In this document: one piece after another, positions 16,148 to 23,275 of the stretch | Numbering within the stretch: position 1 is the first letter of the stretch | How the letters are laid out: the number at the start of each line of letters is the position of its first letter | Source: an uncultured Clostridia bacterium | Lineage (GTDB): Bacteria > Bacillota > Clostridia > Oscillospirales > Oscillospiraceae | Assembly (NCBI GenBank): GCA_946550725.1 | Contig: CAMNQX010000018.1 | Location: forward strand, 1-42,261 | Direction of reading: 5' to 3' | DNA: 42,261 nt | Made by a program: the position numbers and the translations under genes | Notes under the pieces: model-generated | What the model was told of the DNA's origin: nothing | Databases searched by the model: none | Seen by the model: only the letters and a program-made list of their open reading frames with translations

Positions 16148-16176
16148 CACCTTTTTTGGAAAAAAGAAAAAAGGGG

Positions 16177-16205
16177 TTGCATTTTCTGGATCGTTGTGGT
16201 ATGAT
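16177..16205 (+). promoter_or_regulatory. SigA promoter of tRNA-Arg
   Basis: TTGCAT (16177-16182), 17 bp, TATGAT (16200-16205) with a TGG extension. It stands back to back with the tRNA-Leu promoter. Confidence 0.8.
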
Positions 16206-16230
16206 ACTTAAGCTGTCATGAGGGCAGTAT

Positions 16231-16307
16231 GCGGCTGTAGCTCAGCTGGATAGAGTGACTGGCTACGAACCAGTAGGTCGGGGGTTCGAATCCCTTCAGC
16301 CGTACCA
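16231..16307 (+). tRNA. tRNA-Arg (anticodon ACG)
   Basis: The 77-nt tRNA has anticodon stem ACTGG/CCAGT with loop CTACGAA; A34 would be edited to inosine to read CGU/CGC/CGA. CCA is encoded and is followed by a second CCA (16308-16310). The acceptor begins with a G-U pair (GCGGCTG/CAGCCGT), and the T stem GGGGG/CCCTT has two further G-U pairs, so it is less stable than usual. Terminator copy 2 follows. Confidence 0.95.
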
Positions 16308-16310
16308 CCA

Positions 16311-16344
16311 AAAAAAGAGACACGCGTTTGCGTGTCTCTTTTTT
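16311..16344 (+). terminator. Terminator, AGAGACACGC family (copy 2)
   Basis: A 15-bp stem with loop GTTT, six A before and six T after. Its stem is identical to copy 1 and only the loop differs. Confidence 0.92.
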
Positions 16345-16369
16345 ACACAAGACGAAAACGCAATATCAA
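16342..16369 (+). promoter_or_regulatory. Weak candidate promoter of glgA
   Basis: TTTACA (16342-16347), 16 bp, TATCAA (16364-16369), placed in the 48 nt between the tRNA terminator and the glgA start. The -35 overlaps the terminator's T-run. This is a low-confidence call; read-through from tRNA-Arg is the alternative. Confidence 0.35.
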
Positions 16370-16392
16370 AACATGATTTGAGAGGTGCCATT

Positions 16393-18513
16393 ATGCCAAA
16401 GGAGAAAAGCGTAAAACTCAGTGACAAGAGTAAGCCCACCGTGAAGCCCGTGACGGAGGAGCGCAAGGTCGAGCCGGCCCCCAAGGCCGTTGCGGTGGAG
16501 CGCAAGGCCGAGCCGGTCAAAAAGGAAGCAGCCAAAAAAGAGGTGACCGCAGAGGTCAAGACGGAAAAGGCCGTCACAGCGGAGATCGCCGGAAAGACGG
16601 CCCCCAAGGCAGAGCCTGCGGTCGCCCAAAAGGCCATGGCGGAGAAGCCCGTGAAGGCGGCCGAGAAGACGGCCGCGGCGGAGAATCCCGTGAAGGCGGC
16701 CGAGAAGAAGGCTGCGGCGGAGAAGCCCACGAAGGCGGCCGAGAAGACGGCCACGGCGGCGAAGCCCGCGAAGGCGGTTGAGAAGAAGGCCGCGGCGGAG
16801 AAGCCCGTGAAGGCGGCCGAGAAGAAGGCTGCGGCGGAGAAGCCCGCGAAGGCGGCCGAGAAGACGGCCACAGCGGAGAAGCCCGCGAAGGCGGCCGAGA
16901 AGAAGGCCACGGCGGAGAAGCCCGCGAAGGCGGCTGAGAAGAAGACCACGGCGGCGAAGAAAGCCCCGGAGAAGAAAGCGATCAAGGAGAGCGAGCCTGT
17001 GAAAGCAGTCGAAGAGAGCAAGCCGGTGGAGGAGACCCCGGCGGAAGCCCACAACGCGACGCCCAGAAGAAGCGTGGCGTTTATCGGGTCGGAATGCTAC
17101 CCGTTTGTCAAGACCGGGGGACTGGGCGACGTGATGTACGCCCTTCCCAAGGCGCTGGTGAAGCAGAACTGCGATGTGAAGGTCATTCTCCCGAAGTACA
17201 AATGCATTCCGTGGGAATACCAGGAGAAAATGGTCTACCGCGGCTCCTTCCAGATGGACCTTTGCGCGGACGGCCGGTCGTTCTATGTGGGCATCATGGA
17301 ATATGTCTGGGACGGCGTGGTCTATGATTTCATCGACAACGAGGAATTTTTCAGCGACGGGAATCCGTATACCAATCTTGTTGACGACATTCCCAAGTAC
17401 TGCTACTTCGCCAAGGCCGCCCTGGCGGCGCTGAACTACATGGATTGGATCCCCGATATCATCCACTGCCATGACTGGCAGGCCGCTTTGGTCCCCGTCT
17501 ACCTGAGGACGCAGTTTGTCAACACCAAGCTGACCACCGCGAAGACCATTTTGACCATTCACAACCTGCGGTTCCAGGGAATTTACGACATCCCCACCAT
17601 CCGCTACTGGTCCGGCCTGCCCGATCATGTCTTCAACAAGGACGTTCTCAAGGTGAAGTACAAGGACGCAAATATGCTCAAGGGCGGGCTGGCCTACGCG
17701 AATGCCATCACCACCGTGAGCCAGACCTATGCCGGCGAAATTCAAAGCGCGTACTACGGCGAGACCCTGGACGCCCACCTGCGGTATCATTCCGGGAAGC
17801 TGCGCGGCATCGTCAACGGGATCGACTATGACATCTGGAACCCCGACACCGACGACAGGCTGTACGAAAATTACAACATCACCAACGTGCTGGACAAGAA
17901 GAAGGAAAACAAGCGCAAGCTGCAGGAGGAGCTGGGGCTGGCGCAGGATGACCACAAATTCGTGATCGGCCTGGTCTCCCGGCTGACGAACCAGAAGGGG
18001 CTGGACCTGGTCGCCTCCATCCTTCCCAAGGTCATGGACGGCCACACGCAGGTGGTGGTGCTGGGCACCGGGGACCGCAATTATGAGGATACGTTCCGGT
18101 ATTACGAGGGGGCCTACAAGGGGGATGTGTGCTCCAACATCATGTATGATGAGACGCGGGCCCACCGCATCTACGCCGGCGCGGACGCCCTGCTGGTCCC
18201 GTCCCGGTTTGAACCCTGCGGCTTGACGCAGCTCATCGCCATGCACTACGGGACGGTGCCCATCGTCCGGGAGACCGGCGGGCTGAAGGACACGGTGGAG
18301 CCGTACAATATGTACTCCAACATGGGCAACGGCTTTACCTTTGACCGCTACGAGGCCGGACTGCTCCTGGACGCCATCAACAGAGCCAAGACCCTTTATT
18401 TTGAAAGCCGCTGGTGCTGGGATGAGATGGTGCAGCGGGACATGGATAAGGACCTGTCCTGGGAAAAGTCCGCAAAGCAGTATAAGGACCTGTATCTGGA
18501 CCTGACCCGGTAA
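16393..18513 (+). CDS. glgA: Glycogen synthase with long Lys/Ala/Pro-rich N-terminal repeat extension
   Basis: GlgA (GT5, ADP-glucose-dependent) elongates alpha-1,4-glucan in the cytoplasm. Residues about 225-706 form a full-length enzyme. It opens with SVAFIGSECYPFVKTGGLGD (the KTGGL sugar-nucleotide loop), then HCHDWQAALVP, TIHNLRFQGIYD, GLVSRLTNQKGLD and the C-terminal SRFEPCGLTQL with ETGGLKDTV. Residues 1-224 are an added, strongly basic, low-complexity domain rich in Lys, Ala, Glu and Pro, including eight 13-residue repeats. It resembles histone-H1-like bacterial tails. The ATG at 16393 follows GAGAGGTG by 5 nt. No other glg gene is nearby. The catalytic part is secure; the role of the tail is unknown. 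Confidence 0.95.
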   Translation: MPKEKSVKLSDKSKPTVKPVTEERKVEPAPKAVAVERKAEPVKKEAAKKEVTAEVKTEKAVTAEIAGKTAPKAEPAVAQKAMAEKPVKAAEKTAAAENPVKAAEKKAAAEKPTKAAEKTATAAKPAKAVEKKAAAEKPVKAAEKKAAAEKPAKAAEKTATAEKPAKAAEKKATAEKPAKAAEKKTTAAKKAPEKKAIKESEPVKAVEESKPVEETPAEAHNATPRRSVAFIGSECYPFVKTGGLGDVMYALPKALVKQNCDVKVILPKYKCIPWEYQEKMVYRGSFQMDLCADGRSFYVGIMEYVWDGVVYDFIDNEEFFSDGNPYTNLVDDIPKYCYFAKAALAALNYMDWIPDIIHCHDWQAALVPVYLRTQFVNTKLTTAKTILTIHNLRFQGIYDIPTIRYWSGLPDHVFNKDVLKVKYKDANMLKGGLAYANAITTVSQTYAGEIQSAYYGETLDAHLRYHSGKLRGIVNGIDYDIWNPDTDDRLYENYNITNVLDKKKENKRKLQEELGLAQDDHKFVIGLVSRLTNQKGLDLVASILPKVMDGHTQVVVLGTGDRNYEDTFRYYEGAYKGDVCSNIMYDETRAHRIYAGADALLVPSRFEPCGLTQLIAMHYGTVPIVRETGGLKDTVEPYNMYSNMGNGFTFDRYEAGLLLDAINRAKTLYFESRWCWDEMVQRDMDKDLSWEKSAKQYKDLYLDLTR
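16636..16947 (+). repeat. Eight tandem 39-bp coding repeats in glgA
   Basis: Each 39-bp unit encodes a 13-residue variant of xAEKPxKAAEKxA. Units differ mainly at the residue after Pro (V, T or A) and at the next-to-last position (K or T). Imperfect DNA identity between units suggests slippage or recombination expansion with drift. Confidence 0.95.
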
Positions 18514-18543
18514 AAGCCGGGACTGCCCGTCACGCAGGACAAG

Positions 18544-18575
18544 AAGAGAGACGCCCTTCGGCGTCTCTCTTTTTT
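18544..18575 (+). terminator. Terminator after glgA (related stem)
   Basis: A 12-bp stem AAGAGAGACGCC/GGCGTCTCTCTT with loop CTTC, running into six T. The stem is related to but shorter than the AGAGACACGC family. Confidence 0.9.
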
Positions 18576-18582
18576 GTCCCGG

Positions 18583-18611
18583 TTGACAGGGAGACCGCTT
18601 TGCTTTATCAT
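18583..18611 (+). promoter_or_regulatory. SigA promoter of the peptide-binding protein gene
   Basis: TTGACA (18583-18588), 17 bp, TATCAT (18606-18611), a few bases after the glgA terminator. Confidence 0.85.
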
Positions 18612-18641
18612 AAAGAATAATTTAAAAAAGGAGCGGATCAA

Positions 18642-20705
18642 ATGAGACACAGACTTCTTGCCTTGTTCCTGGCGTTTGCCCTGGCGCTGTCCCTGGGCGT
18701 TTCTGCCGCGGACGCCGTGGACGCCGTGCCCTCGACCTCGCCTCTTTTGGTGGACGGCGAGCAGGCGTCCTGCGGCGCCTATGCCATCACCGCCGCCAAC
18801 GGCTACGCCAACAACTACTTTAAGCTGCGGGACGTGGCAAAGCTCCTCTCCGGCACGAGAGTGCAGTTCAACGTCACCTGGGACGGCGCGGCCAACGCCA
18901 TTCGCCTGGAGACGGGCAAGCCCTACGTCGAGGTGGGCGGCGAGCTGGCCGCCGTACCTGCAGGGAAGGCCGCCGCGCGGCCCAACGCCAGCGCCGTTTA
19001 TCTGAACGGCCGGCGGATCACGCTGGAAGGGTACACCATCGCACAAAACAACTATTTCAAGCTCCGGGACCTGGGCAGCGTGTTGGGCTTCTCCGTGTCC
19101 TGGAACAGCGAAAAAGGCGCCATTCAGGTGGAGAGCAAGCCCTTTGAGATGAAGGTGGTGATTGCGGACGACGTTCCCGTTACGATCGACCCGGCTTTGG
19201 CCACGGACGCTGATGATATGAGCATGATCGCCCATCTTTTTGAGGGGTTGATGACATACGCCGATGACGGAAATGGGAATGCCGCGCTGACCCCCGGATT
19301 GGCGAAAAGCTACGCCACTGCAGCCAACGCCGACGGTACTGTGACCTACACGTTTACCTTGCGTCCGGATGCCTGTTGGTCAGACGGGAAAAGGGTCACT
19401 GCCGATGATTTCGTCTATTCCTGGCGGCGGGTGCTTGACCCCAACACCGCCGCGGACTACAGCTATATTCTGGAAATGGTGGTCCATGCCGGTGAGGTCA
19501 TGACAGGAGAACGGCCGCCGGAGGACCTGGCCATAAAAGCGGTCGACCCCAGCACCCTCGAGGTCACGGTCTGGCCTTACGTCGGCGACTTTCTGGGGGC
19601 CTGCGCCCACACGGTGGCCTCCCCGGTTCGGGAGGATATGGTGTCCCGCTATGGCGACAAGTGGACACTTAACACGGAAACCTATCTCTCCACAGGCGCT
19701 TACCGCCTGACCCCGTCGCCCGAGAGCTATACGATGCGGTTGGAGAAGAATCCTTACTATTACGATCTGGCCGCTGTTGGCCCCCAAGCCATCAATTTTG
19801 ATGTAAGCGGAAGACTGTCCGCTGCTTTATCTGAGTTCCGCTCGGGTGAAGTGGATTTTATCAGCCAGTTTTTTGGGGCGGACATAGTCCAAACGCTTGC
19901 CACCGGAGAAATGCAGACCAAGCCCTATGCGGGAACCTATTTCTGCGTTTTCAACACCCAGCAGCCCCCCTTTGACGACCCTCTGGTGCGCCAAGCGTTT
20001 CTCCTGTCAGTGGATAGGAATTACATTGTGGACACAGTTACCCGGGCCGGGGAAGCACCTGCCGGAGGTTATGTAGCGGAGGGCGTTTACGATGCGGTCG
20101 GAGCGGGCAGCGATTTCCGCGCTGTAGGCGGGGAATACTATGACACCTCTGCCGCGGCATATCCCGCCAACTGCGAAAAGGCACGTCAGCTTTTGGCACA
20201 GGCAGGCTATCCGGGCGGCGAGGGCTTCCCCATCGTTACCTATCTCTACAACAGCTCCGATGCCCACCAAGCGGTCGGCGAAGCGCTTCAAGCCATGTGG
20301 CAGAGGGAGTTGGGAGTCACTGTCAAGCTGGAGGATCAGGAATGGGCAACTTTTCTCTGGAATCGAAGCGAAGGCAATTATCAGATCGCCCGCAACGGCT
20401 GGATCAACGATTACAACGACCCGGCCGAATTTCTGGAGAAATGGCTCAGCCTTGACTTTGGCTATGGAAACGAGGCCCAGTACGATAATCCTGCCTACGA
20501 TATGCTGGTGGAACAGACATGGGCTACCGAAGACCCAGCCCGGCGAATGGCAATTTTTCACCAGGCAGAGGATATGTTGATGGAGGATGCCGTGGTCTGT
20601 CCGATCTTCTTCTACAAGCAGCGGTATATGCTCTCGCCTCAGATCGAAGGGATGGTCTATAACCCGCTGGGATTCTTCTATTTCCAACACTGCCACCTCA
20701 AATGA
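18642..20705 (+). CDS. Secreted peptide-binding (SBP_bac_5) protein with two N-terminal stalk modules
   Basis: The 687-residue protein has a signal peptide (about 1-23) without a lipobox Cys. Two copper-amine-oxidase-N-like modules follow (about 33-95 and 115-166; NNYFKLRDVAKLL and NNYFKLRDLGSVLGF). A family 5 solute-binding domain fills about 168-687, with FTLRPDACWSDGKRVTADDF, the N-terminal hinge region and FNTQQPPFDDPLVRQAFLLS as in OppA. Normal OppA proteins are lipoproteins beside ABC permease genes; here there is no lipid anchor and no transporter gene nearby. It may be a surface or free peptide-binding protein. GC drops sharply after the stalk modules. It is monocistronic with its own promoter and terminator. 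Confidence 0.9.
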   Translation: MRHRLLALFLAFALALSLGVSAADAVDAVPSTSPLLVDGEQASCGAYAITAANGYANNYFKLRDVAKLLSGTRVQFNVTWDGAANAIRLETGKPYVEVGGELAAVPAGKAAARPNASAVYLNGRRITLEGYTIAQNNYFKLRDLGSVLGFSVSWNSEKGAIQVESKPFEMKVVIADDVPVTIDPALATDADDMSMIAHLFEGLMTYADDGNGNAALTPGLAKSYATAANADGTVTYTFTLRPDACWSDGKRVTADDFVYSWRRVLDPNTAADYSYILEMVVHAGEVMTGERPPEDLAIKAVDPSTLEVTVWPYVGDFLGACAHTVASPVREDMVSRYGDKWTLNTETYLSTGAYRLTPSPESYTMRLEKNPYYYDLAAVGPQAINFDVSGRLSAALSEFRSGEVDFISQFFGADIVQTLATGEMQTKPYAGTYFCVFNTQQPPFDDPLVRQAFLLSVDRNYIVDTVTRAGEAPAGGYVAEGVYDAVGAGSDFRAVGGEYYDTSAAAYPANCEKARQLLAQAGYPGGEGFPIVTYLYNSSDAHQAVGEALQAMWQRELGVTVKLEDQEWATFLWNRSEGNYQIARNGWINDYNDPAEFLEKWLSLDFGYGNEAQYDNPAYDMLVEQTWATEDPARRMAIFHQAEDMLMEDAVVCPIFFYKQRYMLSPQIEGMVYNPLGFFYFQHCHLK

Positions 20706-20716
20706 CCTGCTTTACG

Positions 20717-20751
20717 AAAAGAGAGACACGCGCTTGCGTGTCTCTCTTTTT
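20717..20751. terminator. Bidirectional terminator, AGAGACACGC family (copy 3)
   Basis: A 15-bp stem AAAAGAGAGACACGC with loop GCTT, ending in five T. It lies between convergent genes and shares the GAGACACGC core with copies 1 and 2. Confidence 0.92.
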
Positions 20752-20759
20752 GCGGGCTG

Positions 20760-20942
20760 TTACATCTTGGGCAGCTTGTCCGCCAGGGTGTCGGCGGCGT
20801 CCTCGGCCAGGCGGCCTACGTTCTTCACAGTCTTTTTGGCGGCCTTCTTGATGTTCTTCTCGTTTTTCATCATGGTAGCGCCCACGGCGGCCCCGGCCAG
20901 CGCCCCCAGGCCCATGCCCTTCAAAAACGGATGCTCGTGCAT
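20760..20942 (-). CDS. Small glycine-zipper/YtxH-like protein
   Basis: The 60-residue protein has a short N terminus, one Gly/Ala-rich hydrophobic segment (GMGLGALAGAAVGATMM, about 9-25) and a Lys-rich amphipathic C-terminal half ending in DTLADKLPKM. It resembles YtxH-like membrane-associated proteins but I do not recognise a specific family. The ATG at 20942 is chosen over an upstream in-frame ATG because AAAGGAGG lies 7 nt before it. A SigG-like promoter is possible upstream, which would make it a forespore protein. Function unknown. Confidence 0.75.
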   Translation of the reverse strand: MHEHPFLKGMGLGALAGAAVGATMMKNEKNIKKAAKKTVKNVGRLAEDAADTLADKLPKM

Positions 20943-20965
20943 ATCCACTCCTCCTTTCCCACCCT

Positions 20966-20994
20966 TAGTATGGCCCGAATTCAAGAAAAATTCA
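20966..20994 (-). promoter_or_regulatory. Possible SigG-type promoter of the small protein
   Basis: Minus-strand TGAATT (20989-20994) and CATACTA (20966-20972), 16 bp apart. The -10 fits the SigG pattern; the -35 and spacing are approximate. No good SigA promoter is seen for this gene. Confidence 0.35.
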
Positions 20995-20995
20995 T

Positions 20996-21024
20996 TTGCT
21001 TATTTACGCCATGGAAGGTATAAT
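20996..21024 (+). promoter_or_regulatory. SigA promoter of the pyr operon
   Basis: TTGCTT (20996-21001), 17 bp, TATAAT (21019-21024). The predicted leader to the pyrC GTG is only about 25 nt, leaving no room for a PyrR-type attenuator. Confidence 0.8.
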
Positions 21025-21055
21025 AAAAAGAGTGTATGACAAAGGAGTGTTTGCC

Positions 21056-22327
21056 GTGAAATTGCTTATCCGCCAAGGGCGGTTCATCGACCCGGTGGGC
21101 GGGATCGGCGGCGTGATGGATATTTTGCTGGAGGACGGCCGGGTGGCGGTGATCGGGAGCAACGTAGACCCCGACGGCGCGGAGATCATTGAAGCCGGCA
21201 ACCTCATTGTCTCATCGGGCCTGGTGGATATGCACGTTCATCTTCGTGACCCCGGCTTTCCCCATAAGGAGACCATCGAGACCGGGCGCGCGGCGGCGGC
21301 GGCGGGGGGCTTTACCGCCGTGGCCTGTATGCCCAATACCCGCCCTGTGTGCGACGACCAGTCGGTGGTGGCTTACATACTGGAAAAAGCAAAAACGCCG
21401 GGTACCCGGGTGCTGCCCATCGGCGCGCTGACCGTGGGCGAGAGCGGCGAGACGCTCACCAACGCAGCCGCTCTGCGGGACGCGGGAGCGGTGGCGCTGT
21501 CCGACGACGGGATGCCGGTGCAGAACGCCAACGTGATGCGGGACGGGCTGATGAAGGCGGCGCGGCAGCACATGACCGTCCTATCCCATTGTGAGGACAA
21601 GGACATGGTGAAAAACTACGCCGTCAACGAGGGACAGGTGTCCCGCGCCCTGGGCATCCATGGCCGCCCCGCCATCGCCGAGGAGCTGATGGTCATGCGG
21701 GACGCTATGCTGGCCGAGGAGACGGGGGCGGCGGTGCACATTTGCCATGTGTCCACCGCCAAGTCGGTGTCTATCATCCGTAGCTTTAAGCACAAGGGCG
21801 TGCCCATCACCTGCGAGACCTGCCCCCAGTACTTCACCCTCACCGAGGAGGAGGTGCGCAAGCAGGGGACGATGGCCCGGGTGAATCCGCCTCTGCGCAC
21901 CAAGGCAGATGTGGAGGGGATCATCGCCGGACTGCGGGACGGCACCATCGACGCCATCGCCACCGACCACGCTCCCCACTCCGCGGAGGAAAAGGCCAGA
22001 CCCCTGGAGGACGCCCCCAGCGGCATGGTGGGGCTGGAGACCGCCTTGGCGGTGACCCTCACCGCCCTCTACCACACGGGCAAGCTCACCCTCTCCGACA
22101 TTCTGCGGAAAATGACCATCAACCCCGCGTCCATTTTGCGGGTGCCCTACGGGCGGCTGGCCATCGGCAACCCGGGGGACGTGGTCATCTTCGACCCTGA
22201 CGAGGTGTGGGAGGTGCGCCCGGAAAATTTCCGGTCCATGGGCCGCAACACCCCCTTCGGCGGGCGGCGGCTGAAGGGAAAAGTCAAATATACCATTGTA
22301 GACGGGAACGTCGTCTACCGAGGATAA
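21056..22327 (+). CDS. pyrC: Dihydroorotase
   Basis: The 423-residue cyclic amidohydrolase converts N-carbamoyl-aspartate to dihydroorotate in pyrimidine synthesis. The metal-site motif is DMHVHLRDPGFPHKETIETG. CMPNTRPVCDD, LSHCEDKDM and ATDHAPHSAEEK supply the remaining ligands. It is the class I (PyrC/AllB-like) form. The GTG start at 21056 follows AAAGGAG by about 8 nt; the longer in-frame reading includes the promoter -10 and is rejected. First gene of a four-gene unit with pyrF, pyrK and pyrD. Confidence 0.96.
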   Translation: MKLLIRQGRFIDPVGGIGGVMDILLEDGRVAVIGSNVDPDGAEIIEAGNLIVSSGLVDMHVHLRDPGFPHKETIETGRAAAAAGGFTAVACMPNTRPVCDDQSVVAYILEKAKTPGTRVLPIGALTVGESGETLTNAAALRDAGAVALSDDGMPVQNANVMRDGLMKAARQHMTVLSHCEDKDMVKNYAVNEGQVSRALGIHGRPAIAEELMVMRDAMLAEETGAAVHICHVSTAKSVSIIRSFKHKGVPITCETCPQYFTLTEEEVRKQGTMARVNPPLRTKADVEGIIAGLRDGTIDAIATDHAPHSAEEKARPLEDAPSGMVGLETALAVTLTALYHTGKLTLSDILRKMTINPASILRVPYGRLAIGNPGDVVIFDPDEVWEVRPENFRSMGRNTPFGGRRLKGKVKYTIVDGNVVYRG

Positions 22328-22339
22328 GGAGGAAGCAGT

Positions 22340-23263
22340 ATGTCCTTTGACCGTTTGCATCAACTGATCCGCAAGACCAAAAACCCCACGGTGGCGGGGC
22401 TGGACGCCCGGCTGGAGTACATCCCGCCCCAGCTGGTGAAGGAGTGCATGGACAAGCATGGCGAGACGCTGGAGGGGGCCGCTGAGGCGGTGCTCCGCTA
22501 TAACATGGCCCTGCTGGACGCGCTCCAGGGGATCGTCCCCGCGGTGAAGCCCCAGGCGGCGTATTACGAGCTGCTGGGCTGGCCCGGGGTGAAGGCCATG
22601 CACGACACCATTCAATATGCCCATGACAAGGGCTTTTACGTCATCGCCGACGTAAAGCGGGGGGATATCGGCTCCACCGCCCAGGCCTACGCGGAGGGCT
22701 GGCTGGGCAAGAGCAAGGTGGGGGGCGCGGCGCTGCCCGCGTTCAACGCCGACTGCGTCACCATCAACGGGTACATGGGGTCGGACGCCATCCTGCCCTT
22801 CCTCAACATCGCCAAGGAGGAGGACAAGGGCGTGTTTTTGCTGGTCAAGACCTCCAACCCCTCCTCGGGAGAGCTGCAGGATATGGTGGCGGGGGACCGG
22901 CAGGTGTATACCGTCATGGCCGACCTCTGCAAGCGCCTGGGCGCGGGCAGCGAAGGGGAGTGCGGCTACCAGACCCTGGGGGCTGTGGTGGGCGCCACCT
23001 ATCCCGCCGAGCTGCGGGAGCTGCGCCGCCGCATGGAAAAGACCTTCTTCCTGGTTCCCGGCTACGGCGCCCAGGGCGGCACTGCCCAGGATGTGGCAGG
23101 GGCCTTTGACCGCTACGGCTGGGGAGCCATCATCAACTCCTCCCGGGGTATTTTGTGTGCCTGGCAGAAGGCGGAAAACGGGGCGGAGCATTTCCAGGAC
23201 GCTGCCCGCGCCGCCGCCGAGGCCATGCGGGACGACATCAAAAAATACGTCACCATCGTGTAA
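22340..23263 (+). CDS. pyrF: Orotidine 5'-phosphate decarboxylase (long form)
   Basis: The 307-residue TIM-barrel enzyme makes UMP from OMP. The catalytic Lys/Asp motif is DVKRGDIGSTAQAYAEGWLG. Other family segments are VAGLDARLEYIPP near the start, PAFNADCVTINGYMG and FFLVPGYGAQGGTAQDVAGA toward the C terminus. The length of about 305 residues places it in the longer PyrF subfamily common in clostridia and actinobacteria, not the ~235-residue type. It starts 12 nt after pyrC behind AAGGAGG. Confidence 0.96.
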   Translation: MSFDRLHQLIRKTKNPTVAGLDARLEYIPPQLVKECMDKHGETLEGAAEAVLRYNMALLDALQGIVPAVKPQAAYYELLGWPGVKAMHDTIQYAHDKGFYVIADVKRGDIGSTAQAYAEGWLGKSKVGGAALPAFNADCVTINGYMGSDAILPFLNIAKEEDKGVFLLVKTSNPSSGELQDMVAGDRQVYTVMADLCKRLGAGSEGECGYQTLGAVVGATYPAELRELRRRMEKTFFLVPGYGAQGGTAQDVAGAFDRYGWGAIINSSRGILCAWQKAENGAEHFQDAARAAAEAMRDDIKKYVTIV

Positions 23264-23275
23264 AGAGGTGCGCCT

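Noticed and set aside
16636-16947. Regular 39-bp repeats considered as a CRISPR array
   Set aside because: They are contiguous without spacers, keep the reading frame, encode 13-residue units and have no cas genes nearby.
16296-18246. Minus-strand Leu/Arg/Gly-rich frames opposite glgA (252 and 626 codons)
   Set aside because: They are the reverse complement of the Lys/Ala repeat and the GlgA catalytic domain, lack ribosome sites and cross the tRNA terminator.
21025-21056. Riboswitch or PyrR attenuator before pyrC
   Set aside because: The predicted leader is about 25 nt, too short for such a structure.
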